A stretch of DNA of 64,000 bases. It comes from Parietaria judaica. Lineage: Eukaryota > Streptophyta > Magnoliopsida > Rosales > Urticaceae. Of this stretch, positions 23,336 through 34,669 are shown in pieces. Made by a program: the position numbers and the translations under genes. The DNA lies in contig OX940871.1 of the NCBI GenBank assembly GCA_954871525.1, forward strand, positions 29,672,586-29,736,585, given 5' to 3'. Under the pieces are notes generated by a model. That model had not been told where the DNA came from and ran no database searches. It saw only the letters and a program-made list of their open reading frames with translations. How positions within the stretch are numbered: the stretch's first letter is position 1; the number at the start of each line of letters is the position of its first letter.

Positions 23336-24472
23336 GAATCTCGTCGAAATGAATTGTGGTCCATTGTCAGCTATTATCTCCTTTGGGAGGCCGAATCTAC
23401 TGATGATGTTTTTCCATAGGAAATTTTCTATATCAACATCTTTAATGTTTGCGTATGATTCTGCCTCCACCCATTTTGAGAAGTAGTCGATCACGACGAG
23501 TAGAAACCTCTTCCCAGCCCGGGCCAGGGGGAAAGGTCCTACTATGTCCATGGACCATTTCATGAACGGGTACGGGACCGAGACTGATGATAGTTCTTCT
23601 GCTGGTCTATGTATGGACGGGGAGTGTCTCTGGCATTTGTCGCACCTTTTGGCATAGGTTTCGCTGTCCGCCAACATAGTGGCCCAGAAAAAGCCCTGCC
23701 TTTTTGCTTTGTTTGCTAAGGATCTTCCTCCCGAATGGTTGCCGCATTCTCCCGAATGGATTTCGTGAAGTACTATTTGAGCTTCGGTCATTCCTAGGCA
23801 CCTTAGGTAGGGTCCGGTATAGCTACGTTTGTACAATTTTTCCCCGATCATGCAAAATCTAGCGCTTTGGATCCTTAGTTTCCTAGCTTTTTGCTTGTCC
23901 CGTGGTTTGGCTCCGGTTAGGATGTAGTTAATGATTGGGGTCCTCCAATCATCCTCTTCCATTCGGATATTGCAAACTTCGCGGGTTACGCTGGGTTCGT
24001 CTATTGTTTCGACTGGGATTATCCTTTTGACCTCGGGGTCTGAAGTCGAAGCTAACCCAGCCAATACGTCTGCTGACGTGTTTTCACTCCTCGGTATTTG
24101 GATTATTTCGACGTGTTCGAATTGTTGAATTAAGCCTTTTACTACCGAGAGGTATTTTTCCATCCTGTCATCTCGGGTAGCATACTCGCCACTGATCTGA
24201 ATGGTAACTAGTTTTGAGTCGGAGTGGGCCCTTACTTTCCGGGCTCCCACGGCTTTTGCTAGTTTGAGGCCGGCGATGAGGGCCTCGTACTCGGTCTCGT
24301 TGTTTGTCGCGTGGAATTTCAATCGAAATGATTGTTCCAACATTTCTCCCGTGGGGGATATCAAACGAATTCCGATCCCGGATCCGCCTTGGTTTGACGC
24401 GCCGTCGACTTCGAGTTTCCATGTCGGCTGGTAATTCGATGAGAAAGTCAGCCAATACTTGTGATTTCGCAC
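23333..24472 (-). pseudogene. pol: pol fragment: second (archaea-like type) RNase H and integrase N-terminal part
   Basis: Residues 18-140 (379-residue frame) form an RNase H with all four acidic positions visible: D23 in EVDGAS, E61 in NETEYEAL, D85 in SDSKLV and D135 in SADVLA. An integrase zinc site follows (H239, H246, C277, C280). The integrase core then gives D309 in SMDIVGPFP and D369 in ADNGPQF. The segment stops at TAG 23333-23335, before the third catalytic residue. The real reading frame probably joins near 24422, where the upstream segment leaves frame; the first dozen or so residues are likely shadow. An added RNase H of this type is a known mark of Tat-lineage elements. Confidence 0.92.
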
Positions 24473-25016
24473 AGGTTCGGATCTTGTATTCTATGTCGAA
24501 TTCGCTTAACTCGACAGCCCATTTCGTGAGCCTTCCCGATTGATTCGGGCTATGGAGGATGATTCTCAAAGGTTGGGTGGTCATTACCATGATGGTATGG
24601 GATTGGAAGTAAGGCCGAAGCTTCCTCGCTGCTGTTATCATTGCTAGTGCGAGTTTTTCTATTGCCGGGTATCTGGTTTCAGCATCTTCCAAAGATTTGC
24701 GGATGTAGAAGATCGGTTTTTGCTCTCCGCGGTCCTCTCTCACGATTACTCCACTCACCGCCGATGGCGAGACAGCCAGATATAAAAACAATGGCTCTCC
24801 CAAGATTGGTCTGGTGAGTATTGGTGGGGTGGAGAGGTACCTTTTCAGCTTTTGGAAGGCCTCTTCGCATTCTTCGGTCCATTCGAACTTTTTATTACCT
24901 TTCAATAATTTATAGAAGGGTAAACATTTGTCCGTAGCTCTTGATATGAACCGGTTAAGAGCGACGATTCTCCCAGTCAGCCTTTGCGTCTCTCGAACAG
25001 TCCTTGGGGAGGGCAT
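24422..25016 (-). pseudogene. pol: pol fragment: RT end and degenerate RNase H
   Basis: The fragment carries QRLTGRIVALNRFISR and KLLKGNKKFEW of the RT connection region, then a gypsy-type RNase H fold that has lost key acids: the usual first Asp is Ala81 (LYLAVS) and the usual third is Thr147 (VMTTQPL), while E120 (YPAIEKLAL) remains. It is shifted relative to both neighbours: one frameshift near 25010 and another near 24422, beyond which the open frame (to 24168) no longer matches the family. The domain probably serves as a structural connection, catalysis being left to the second RNase H; that role is inferred. Confidence 0.88.
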
Positions 25017-25188
25017 TTATCTGGTCGGGATTGGCTTCTAAACCTCGCTGTGTGACCAGATAACCTAGGAATTTTCCTGAGGTTACCCCGAAGGTGCATT
25101 TCGTCGGGTTGAGCTTCATTTGATACTTTCGTAGTATGTTGAAGCAGTTTTCTAGGTGGGACACGTGATCCGTTGCTTGAGAGGACTA
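24955..25188 (-). pseudogene. pol: pol fragment: RT segment after the YIDD motif
   Basis: The fragment carries HLENCFNILRKYQMKLNP and KCTFGVTSGKFLGYLV, the segment that follows the catalytic YxDD box in plant gypsy reverse transcriptases. It is in the same frame as the upstream RT part but cut off by TAG at 25186-25188. Family similarity stops near 25010, where a frameshift passes the reading to the next fragment. Confidence 0.88.
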
Positions 25189-25947
25189 TACCAACATGTC
25201 ATCGATGTAGACTTCCATAGTTTTACCGAGTTGTTCGGCGAACATTTGGTTGACTAATCTTTGATATGTGGCTCCGGCGTTTTTCAATCCGAAGGGCATA
25301 ACTTTGTAACAGTATATTCCTCTATCGGTTATGAATGCCGTTTTTTCTTGGTCCTCGGGGTGCATTAGGATCTGGTTGTATCCCGAGAATGCGTCCATGA
25401 ACGACAGTAGTTCATGCCCACATGTGGCTTCGACTAGACGGTCGATATGGGGCATTGGGAAACTGTCTTTGGGACAAGCTTTGTTCAGGTCGGTAAAGTC
25501 GATGCAGACTCTAGCCTTCCCGTTTTTCTTCTTCACGACTACTGTATTTGCTAACCAGTCCGGGTATTTGACTTCCCTGATGGATCCGGTCTGCAGCAGT
25601 TTTGTGACTTCTTCGTTTACGGCTTGGGCCCTGTCTGGGCCTAGCTTTCGCCTTTTTTGCTTTACCGGCTTATAGCTCGGATCTACGTTTAGGCGATGGA
25701 TTGTAATGCTTGGGTCTATTCCGGGCATGTCTTTGTGAGACCAAGCAAAACAGCCCCGGTTTTTGGTCAGGAATTTGAGGAGATCTTTTCTGACGTCATT
25801 GTCTAGTCCTTTTCCGATCCCTACCCGGTGGTCCGGGTTGTCGGGATCGATCTGGACCTGAACTGTCATTTCTAGGTTAGGTCCGTCCGTATCGGTGGCC
25901 ATTTCCTGTCCGTCGTCCTCTTTCTCATCTACCGCCATTAATTTCTA
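25186..25947 (-). pseudogene. pol: pol fragment: reverse transcriptase, fingers and palm
   Basis: The RT blocks appear in order: WLANTVVVKKKNGKARVC, FTDLNKACPKDSFPMP, LSFMDAFSGYNQI (first catalytic Asp), KTAFITDRGIYCYKVMPFGLKNAGATYQRL, and VYIDDMLV with the catalytic pair, the last of these only four residues before a TAG (25186-25188). The first Met is at 25938. A TAG at 25945-25947 separates it, in the same frame, from the protease part upstream. RT copies element RNA into DNA in cytoplasmic particles. Confidence 0.93.
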
Positions 25948-27453
25948 TGCGGTAGATCGCTCTTTCCCGGCCTTAGCGGCCTGGATGTTCCGGAATGCGC
26001 TCATGTAGCAAATTCTGGATTGTTTTTTATTTCCCTTGATTTCAACGATTTTTCCTGCCCTATTCGGGAAGCGTATTAGTTGATGGTAGGTTGATGGTAC
26101 GGCCTTCATCATATGCAGCCAAGGTCTTCCTAATATCATGTTGTAAACGGACGGGCAGTCCAACACTAGGAAATTTTTGGTCTTCCCGACCCCTGCTGCT
26201 GCGATGGACAGTCGCACCGTGCCAATCGCGTTGATGGTTCCTCCATCGAAGCCGGTTAGCGGGATGGCTTCTCTGTTGATCTCTGTCTCTTCTACTCCCA
26301 GTTTTAGCAATGGCTCCAGGAAGATCACGTCGACTGAGCTCCCGTTATCGATAAGGATCCTGTCCATCATATACGAGGCAACTAGGAGTGTGACGACCAA
26401 CGCATCGTCGTGCGGACCAATCAGTGTGGCCGCTTCACTATCTTTGAATGAGATCTCGAAGTCTGGTTCTTGCCTCGGTACGGTCACCGGTCCGGCCTTG
26501 AGCTTCCTCTGATGGGCCTTGATGGAGTTTACTGAGTTACCATGCAGTTGGGAACCTCCCACAATAGTGTAGATTCTACCGATGGGCTCGGGGATGTCGC
26601 TGAGCTGCTCTCCGGAATTCTCCGTTTCTTTGTATGTTTGCTCGTCTGACTCCTCGAGCATATGTACTCGTCCTCTTTTGCTAGGCTGTATGCTTTCGTG
26701 CGGCGTTCTGTGTTGCTCTTCTCTTTTCTGGCCGGTTTGGTGTTGATTTTGGGGAGGGTTTTGCTCGATCGGTTGCCCACCTTTCAGCTCATTGCCGAAG
26801 TTTATTTCCCCCAACTCTCCATTGATGTACTTTTCCGCTAGGCGGGCACGGAGTACCATACAATTCTTCGTATGATGCCCGAACACCTTGTGGAAGTTAC
26901 ACCACGCTTTCGGGTCGTGTTTCGAGAAACCTTTGTTGCTGTACGGTGGGAAGTCTCTCGAGCTGACCAGGACTTCTCCAGGAGTTTCCTCTGCTTCGAC
27001 CTGTTCTTCGAATTCCGCGGTTTCCGAATTTACGTTGAAAACGTACGGGTTTCGCGGGTTCGGTCCGTTATTAGCCCTCGGATTCTGGGTTTGGAATGGG
27101 TGCTTCTGGACTGGGGGGGGATTCCTTTGTCCCCTGAAAGGGATGTTGTGATTTCCGGCCCTAGGCGGCGGCTGCTGCCCGGGTGGTCCGGTGTTCCGTT
27201 GGTGGACGGGTTGAGGTCCATGTCTCCTTCGCATGGCTTCGAGTTCTTCGTCATGCCTGATCCAGTTGGATGATCTGTGGATCACGTCTTCGATGGAGTC
27301 GTAACGATTCACGACGATGTCCGTTTTGAACTTCGAATCGTACCATAATCCGGCCGTGAGGGCGGCTATGGCAGTTTCGTCACTGATCCCGTTTATCTTG
27401 AACATGGTCTTTTTGAACCTGGTCATGAAAGCTCTGAGGGGCTCTCCCCTCTA
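25945..27453 (-). pseudogene. gag-pro: gag C-terminal part and protease
   Basis: In the 493 residues counted from Met at 27426, the gag remainder comes first, then a zinc knuckle C176-x2-H179-x4-H184-x4-C189 (WCNFHKVFGHHTKNC). A hydrophilic Glu/Gln-rich linker leads to an aspartic protease with active-site D360 in LIDNGSSVDVIF and the family motif ILGRPWLH about 70 residues later. It is in one frame with the gag start and with RT, but bounded by TAG at 27451-27453 and 25945-25947. Gag forms the particle and the knuckle binds RNA; the protease would cut the polyprotein. Confidence 0.9.
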
Positions 27454-28488
27454 TTGCTGCAAGGCATAGAGGTTTGCCGCCGTGATCTCGGTTTCCATAA
27501 ACATGAAAAAATGTTTGAGAAAAAGGGTCGTTAGCTGCCCGAAGTTTTCTATGGAACGCGGTTCAAGTTTCGAGAACCATTCCATCGCCGGGCCGACCAG
27601 ATTTTCAGAGAAATACTGGCAGCGCCCAGCGTCCAATTCGTGTGCTTCCAGATGGGCTCGCCCCATCGCAATCCTGAAGGATCTCAAGTGTACTTTGGGA
27701 TCGGTCGTCCCGTCGTACTTTGGCACATATACTCGTCCGCCTTCCCTGAGTATAACGTTAGTTATGACGGGCTTAAAGGGTGTCCTTTCTTCCTCCTCCA
27801 CTAGACGTTCTATCTCGGGGGCAGCGGTAGTGGCGCTGTGCACGCGAGAGCGCACGTGAATAAGCTTCTCATTCATTTCGTCCATTGAGCGTTTGAGTTC
27901 CTCCAGTTTTATGCGTTGGGGAGCTTGTTCGGGGCGCACAGCCTGGAGGGGTTCCTGTCCGTACACCGGGCTGGGATACCTCGGGTACGTGACTAGGTGG
28001 CCGTTGAGGGCCTGGCTGATGTTACGGCTTTGCTCGTACCCCGATTGTCGGTTTTGGGGTCCTGGGCGTTGGTGACTGCTCGAAGCAACATTCCCCGCAT
28101 TAGACGGGTAGAGACCCGTCAAGGGGGTAAAAAGGGGTATTCCTGTTTCAGGGGGCGGGGGAGGCGTCGCGGGCCTAGGGCCGCTGGGTAGTCGGGGCTG
28201 GTTTTGCCTCGGCGCTTGCGGATTGTCCACGTCGGCAAAATTGAAGTGGACAGCGTCGAGCCCGGTCCGGCCTTGATACCCAGAGCTTTGTCCCGGATCA
28301 GTCTGGTTAGCGCTCTGACGACGCTCATTTCGGGCTTGGTTGGCTTCCAGAGACTCGAGTCGCTGGCGCAGCTCTCGATTTTCAGCAGCGCTAGCCTCTA
28401 GCTGAGACTGTAGGTTGCTCGATTCAGTGTTTGGATCTGGGTTGTTCACCTCAGACCCGTTCACGATTGCGACTTCGTTGTTGCTCAT
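27451..28488 (-). pseudogene. gag: gag N-terminal part
   Basis: It runs from ATG at 28488 (MSNNEVAIV) to an in-frame TAG at 27451. An earlier in-frame TTG at 28530 is not favoured. A coiled-coil stretch (LEASAAENRELRQRLESLEA) is followed by a Pro/Gln-rich region and the retrotransposon gag core near the end (VGPAMEWFSKLEPRSIENF). The TAG falls inside the gag core, so it is a nonsense change and not a natural gag-pol boundary; the same frame continues to 25948. The start lies only about 65 bases inside the 5' LTR, a short leader. Confidence 0.88.
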
Positions 28489-28531
28489 GTTCGCGGAGTG
28501 CTTTGAGCTTTTAGGAGTTAGCGAGATCAAT

Positions 28532-28549
28532 TTCCCACAGACGGCGCCA
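28532..28549 (-). other. Primer-binding site
   Basis: Beginning three bases inside the right LTR (element 5' LTR), the element strand reads TGGCGCCGTCTGTGGGAA. TGG at the start matches the CCA end of a tRNA, and position is correct for priming minus-strand DNA. The tRNA is not named because I could not match the remaining bases with confidence. Confidence 0.85.
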
Positions 28550-28552
28550 AAC

Positions 28553-29397
28553 TGTTGACGTGGTTTCCCACCTCAATCAGTCAAGTGTGACTTGTGAGCG
28601 TATGATATTTTTGGATGAAATAACTTGGTGGAATTCGATCTCTCGCGTTGCAAGCTCACGGTTCACTTACGATATATATATAAGTATATAAGCGATATAA
28701 ATGAGACGAGGGATTTTTTATAGAGGTTCGTCCCAAAGCGGTAGTTGACTACTTCCTCTGTTAGTTAATTGCGACAATGAACACAGACGGATAGCTACAG
28801 GCAGCTAGATCACGTCTGAGAATAGAAAGAAATGGAAAAGGAGAGAAAGAATACAATAAGATCTCAAATAGACAAGAATGCCGGGTAGAATCTCTTCAGT
28901 GTATTCTCTCGAGGTTGTAAGTATGCGTGTGTGTTTATCTGAGCTTGAGCTTTGGCATTATAGACTTCAATTCTTCCCGTTGAACTTCCAGGAATCGAGG
29001 GGTCTTCACTCCGTGCTGACCGGGTTGAATGGACGATCTGGCTACACGTGTCCCATGACTTCGTTCTCGTCGTCGTGTTTGAATTATGCCCGTTGGAGAC
29101 TTGACTCTGGTCTTCCGTCTGAGTTTGAAATATGATGCCGGGTAGAGAATATGTCGACTCTACCCTCGTCTTTCTGGGCTGATGTCGAATGGATTTGGGC
29201 TTTAGAACTCATTGGGCCGAGTAGCCTATATCCGTAGGTTCTTGGTCTGATTGAGAATCTCTTTGGGCTTCTCAAATGGGCTTTTACGAATACCAGTTTG
29301 TTTCTTTAAAGGCTTTTATCATGGTTTGTAAATTTAATTAATTCACAACCTTAGCACTTTATGTCCTATTAAATAATGCCGAATTTGTACATCAACA
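28553..29397 (-). repeat. Right LTR (5' LTR of the element)
   Basis: This 845-bp copy starts TGTTGACG and ends CATCAACA; about 98% identical to the left LTR. Substitutions cluster slightly near its outer end (three within the last 35 bases). It should drive gag-pol transcription leftward. A short open frame at 29084-29275 and its counterpart in the left LTR are not regarded as genes. Confidence 0.96.
28714..28722 (-). promoter_or_regulatory. Possible LTR TATA box
   Basis: TATAAAAAA on the element strand, about 160 bp before the inner end of the LTR, a usual distance for U3/R/U5 layout. An AT-rich run (TATATATATA) lies further inward at about 28673-28690 and could be the box instead. Confidence 0.4.
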
Positions 29398-29402
29398 ATA
29401 TT
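29398..29402. repeat. Target site duplication, right (ATATT)
   Basis: The five bases match 17254-17258. The satellite monomer resumes immediately with CAAATTCC, completing the monomer interrupted on the left. Confidence 0.95.
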
Positions 29403-30034
29403 CAAATTCCAATCTATAAGCTTTAAAATAATTATTTTTTCAATTGGTTCGAAATTTAAGGTTGTAAAAAATGTAAAATAAGGAAATGCTATAGCATTTC
29501 CTATGGTATTTCTCGTCAACAAGTTAACTTCAACAATTTAATCCTTGCATATTTTTGCATGAGAACGCTTGTAATATTAAAATTCCAATGTATAAGCCCT
29601 AAAATCATTATTTTTTCAATTGGTTCGAAATTTAAGGTTGTAAAAAATGTAAAATAAAGAAATGCTATAGGAAATGTTATAGCATTTCTTATGGCATTTC
29701 TCGTCAACAATTTATTCCTTGCATATTTTTGCATGAGAACTCTTGTTATATTCAAATTCCAATGTATAAGCTTTAAAATCATTATTTTTTCAATTGGTTT
29801 GAAATTTAAGGTTGTAAAAAATGTAAAATAAAGAAATGCTATAGGAAATGATATAGCATTTCCTATGGCATTTCTAGTCAACAACTTAATCCTTGCATAT
29901 TTTTGCGTGAGACCTCTTGTTATATTAAAATTCCAATGTATAAGCGCTTTAAAATCATTATTTATTCAATTGGTTCAAAATTTAAGGTTGTAAAAAATGT
30001 AAAATAAAGATATGCTATAGGAAATTCTATAGCA

Positions 30035-33000
30035 TTTCCTATGGCATTTCTCGTCAACAACTTAATCCTTGCATAATTTTGCATGAGAACTCTTGTTGTA
30101 TTAAAATTCCAATGTATAAGCTTTAAAATCATTATTTTTTCAATTGGTTCGAAATTTAAGGTTGTAAAAAATTTAAAATAAAGAAATGCTATAGGAAATG
30201 CTATAGCATTTCCTATGGCATTTCTCGTCAACAACTTAATCCTTGAATATTTTTGCATGAGAACTCTTGTTATATTTAAATTCCAATGTATAAGCCCTAA
30301 AATCATTATTTTTTCAATTGGTTCGAATTTTAAGGTAGTAAAAAATGTAAAATAAAGAAATGCTATTCGAAACGCTATAGCATTTCGTATGGCATTTCTC
30401 GTCAAAAATTTAATCCTTGCATATTTTTGCAAGAGAACTCTTATTATATTCAAATTCCAATGTATAAGCCCTAAAATCATTATTTTTTCAATTGGTTCGA
30501 CTGTTAGGTCGTAAACAATGTAAAATAAAGAAATACTATAGGAAATGCTATAGCATTTCCTATGGAATTTAACGTCAACAATTTAATCCTTGCATATTTT
30601 TGAATGAGAACGCTTGTAATATTAAAATTCCAATGTATAATCCCTAAAATCATTATTTTTTCAATTGGTTCGAAATTTAAGGTTGTAAAAAATGTAAAAT
30701 AAAGAAATGCTATAGGAAATGCTATAGCATTTCCTGTGGCATTTCTCGTCAACAATTTAATCCGTGCATATTTTTGCATGAGAACTCTTGTTATATTCAA
30801 ATTCCAATGTATAAGCTTTAAAATCATTATTTTTTTAATTGGTTCCAAATTTAAGGTTGTAAAAAATGTAAAAGAAAGAAATGCTATAGCATTTCCTGTG
30901 GCATTTCTCGTCAACAACTTAATCCTTGCATATTTTTGCATGAGAACTCTTGTTATATTCAAATTTTAATGTATAAGCTTTAAAATCATTATTTTTTCAA
31001 TTGGCTCGAAATTTAAGGTTGTAAAAAATGTAAAATAAAGAAATGCTATAGGAAATGCTATAACATTTCCTATGGCATTTCTCGTCAACAATTTAATCCT
31101 TGCATATTTTTGCATGAGAACTCTTGTTATATTCAAATTCCAATGTATAAGCTTTAAAATCATTATTTTTTCAATTGGTTCGAAATTTAAGGTTGTAAAA
31201 AATGTAAAATAAAGAAATGCTATAGGAAATGCTATAGCATTTCCTATGGCATTTCTCGTCAACAATTTAATCCTTTCATATTTTTGCATGAGAACTCTTG
31301 TTATATTCAAATTCAAATGTATAAGCCCTAAAATCATTATTTTTTCAATTGGTTCGAAATTTAAGGTTGTAAAAAATGTAAAATAAAGAAATGCTATAGG
31401 AAATGCTATTTCCTATGGCATTTCTCGTCAACAATTTAATCCTTGCATATTTTTGCATGAGAACTCTTGTTATATTCAAATTCCAATGTATAAACCCTAA
31501 AATAATTATTTTTCAATTGGTTCGAAATATTAGGTCCTAAACAATGTAAAATAAAGAAATTATATAGGAAATGCTAGCATTTCCTATGGCATTTCTCGTC
31601 AACAACTTAATCCTTGCATAATTTTGCATGAGAACTCTTGTTGTATTAAAATTCCAATGTATAAGCTTTAAAATCATTATTTTTTCAATTGGTTCGAAAT
31701 TTAAGGTTGTAAAAAATTTAAAATAAAGAAATGCTATAGGAAATGCTATAGCATTTCCTATGGCATTTCTCGTCAACAACTTAATCCTTGAATATTTTTG
31801 CATGAGAACTCTTGTTATATTTAAATTCCAATGTATAAGCCCTAAAATCATTATTTTTTCAATTGGTTCGAATTTTAAGGTAGTAAAAAATGTAAAATAA
31901 AGAAATGCTATTCGAAACGCTATAGCATTTCGTATGGCATTTCTCGTCAAAAATTTAATCCTTGCATATTTTTGCAAGAGAACTCTTATTATATTCAAAT
32001 TCAAATGTATAAGCCCTAAAATCATTATTTTTTCAATTGGTTCGACTGTTAGGTCGTAAACAATGTAAAATAAAGAAATACTATAGGAAATGCTATAGCA
32101 TTTCCTATGGAATTTAACGTCAACAATTTAATCCTTGCATATTTTTGAATGAGAACGCTTGTAATATTAAAATTCCAATGTATAATCCCTAAAATCATTA
32201 TTTTTTCAATTGGTTCGAAATTTAAGGTTGTAAAAAATGTAAAATAAAGAAATGCTATAGGAAATGCTATAGCATTTCATGTGGCATTTCTCGTCAACAA
32301 TTTAATCCGTGCATATTTTTGCATGAGAACTCTTGTTATATTCAAATTCCAATGTATAAGCTTTAAAATCATTATTTTTTTAATTGGTTCCAAATTTAAG
32401 GTTGTAAAAAATGTAAAAGAAAGAAATGCTATAGCATTTCCTGTGGCATTTCTCGTCAACAACTTAATCCTTGCATATTTTTGCATGAGAACTCTTGTTA
32501 TATTCAAATTTTAATGTATAAGCTTTAAAATCATTATTTTTTCAATTGGCTCGAAATTTAAGGTTGTAAAAAATGTAAAATAAAGAAATGCTATAGGAAA
32601 TGCTATAACATTTCCTATGGCATTTCTCGTCAACAATTTAATCCTTGCATATTTTTGCATGAGAACTCTTGTTATATTCAAATTCCAATGTATAAGCTTT
32701 AAAATCATTATTTTTTCAATTGGTTCGAAATTTAAGGTTGTAAAAAATGTAAAATAAAGAAATGCTATAGGAAATGCTATAGCATTTCCTATGGCATTTC
32801 TCGTCAACAATTTAATCCTTGCATATTTTTGCATGAGAACTCTTGTTATATTCAAATTCAAATGTATAAGCCCTAAAATCATTATTTTTTCAATTGGTTC
32901 GAAATTTAAGGTTGTAAAAAATGTAAAATAAAGAAATGCTATAGGAAATGCTATTTCCTATGGCATTTCTCGTCAACAATTTAATCCTTGCATATTTTTG

Positions 33001-34669
33001 CATGAGAACTCTTGTTATATTCAAATTCCAATGTATAAACCCTAAAATAATTATTTTTCAATTGGTTCGAAATATTAGGTCCTAAACAATGTAAAATAAA
33101 GAAATTATATAGGAAATGCTAGCATTTCCTATGGCATTTCTCGTCAACAACTTAATCCTTGCATAATTTTGCATGAGAACTCTTGTTGTATTAAAATTCC
33201 AATGTATAAGCTTTAAAATCATTATTTTTTCAATTGGTTCGAAATTTAAGGTTGTAAAAAATTTAAAATAAAGAAATGCTATAGGAAATGCTATAGCATT
33301 TCCTATGGCATTTCTCGTCAACAACTTAATCCTTGAATATTTTTGCATGAGAACTCTTGTTATATTTAAATTCCAATGTATAAGCCCTAAAATCATTATT
33401 TTTTCAATTGGTTCGAATTTTAAGGTAGTAAAAAATGTAAAATAAAGAAATGCTATTCGAAACGCTATAGCATTTCGTATGGCATTTCTCGTCAAAAATT
33501 TAATCCTTGCATATTTTTGCAAGAGAACTCTTATTATATTCAAATTCCAATGTATAAGCCCTAAAATCATTATTTTTTCAATTGGTTCGACTGTTAGGTC
33601 GTAAACAATGTAAAATAAAGAAATACTATAGGAAATGCTATAGCATTTCCTATGGAATTTAACGTCAACAATTTAATCCTTGCATATTTTTGAATGAGAA
33701 CGCTTGTAATATTAAAATTCCAATGTATAATCCCTAAAATCATTATTTTTTCAATTGGTTCGAAATTTAAGGTTGTAAAAAATGTAAAATAAAGAAATGC
33801 TATAGGAAATGCTATAGCATTTCCTGTGGCATTTCTCGTCAACAATTTAATCCGTGCATATTTTTGCATGAGAACTCTTGTTATATTCAAATTCCAATGT
33901 ATAAGCTTTAAAATCATTATTTTTTTAATTGGTTCCAAATTTAAGGTTGTAAAAAATGTAAAAGAAAGAAATGCTATAGCATTTCCTGTGGCATTTCTCG
34001 TCAACAACTTAATCCTTGCATATTTTTGCATGAGAACTCTTGTTATATTCAAATTTTAATGTATAAGCTTTAAAATCATTATTTTTTCAATTGGCTCGAA
34101 ATTTAAGGTTGTAAAAAATGTAAAATAAAGAAATGCTATAGGAAATGCTATAACATTTCCTATGGCATTTCTCGTCAACAATTTAATCCTTGCATATTTT
34201 TGCATGAGAACTCTTGTTATATTCAAATTCCAATGTATAAGCTTTAAAATCATTATTTTTTCAATTGGTTCGAAATTTAAGGTTGTAAAAAATGTAAAAT
34301 AAAGAAATGCTATAGGAAATGCTATAGCATTTCCTATGGCATTTCTCGTCAACAATTTAATCCTTGCATATTTTTGCATGATAACTCTTGTTATATTCAA
34401 ATTCAAATGTATAAGCCCTAAAATTATTATTTTTTCAATTGGTTCGAAATTTAAGGTTGTAAAAAATGTAAAATAAAGAAATGCTATAGGAAATGCTATT
34501 TCCTATGGCATTTCTCGTAAACAATTTAATCCTTGCATATTTTTGCATGAGAACTCTTGTTATATTCAAATTCCAATGTATAAACCCTAAAATAATTATT
34601 TTTCAATTGGTTCGAAATATTAGGTCCTAAACAATGTAAAATAAAGAAATGCTATAGGAAATGCTAGCA
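30035..34669. repeat. 9-mer higher-order repeat, 1545 bp, three copies
   Basis: Three copies at about 30035, 31580 and 33125. Marker TTCGACTGTTAGGTCG occurs at about 30497, 32042 and 33587. Monomer lengths in order, measured at the AATCC landmark from 30064, are 174, 174, 173, 174, 162, 174, 174, 169 and 171 bp, summing to 1545. The copies differ by only a few substitutions (for example TCCTTTCATAT at 31271 against TCCTTGCATAT one unit later). The third copy gains variants near 34380 and 34424. Confidence 0.93.

Larger units (their letters stand above)
17259..29397 (-). mobile_element. Ty3/gypsy LTR retrotransposon, Tat lineage, defective
   Basis: A complete-length element of 12,139 bp lies in the satellite in minus orientation. 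It shows paired LTRs, TGTTGA/TCAACA termini, a 5-bp target duplication, a primer-binding site beside the right LTR and a purine tract beside the left LTR. The gene order gag, protease, reverse transcriptase, RNase H, integrase is that of Ty3/gypsy elements. A second RNase H domain, absence of a chromodomain and an extra opposite-strand gene between pol and the 3' LTR point to the Tat lineage (Tat, Grande, Retand, Ogre relatives). Five in-frame stops and two frameshifts in gag-pol make it non-autonomous. LTR divergence of about 1.8% suggests insertion of order one million years ago under usual plant rates, an estimate only. Confidence 0.96.

Noticed and set aside
22985..27453. Programmed TAG readthrough as in some retroelements
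   Set aside because: The stops lie inside gag and pol domains and not at a gag-pol junction, and one is TGA; two frameshifts also point to decay.
28532..28549. Naming the primer tRNA
   Set aside because: Only TGGCGCC agrees with the tRNA-Asp type site I remember; the remaining bases do not, so no tRNA is assigned.
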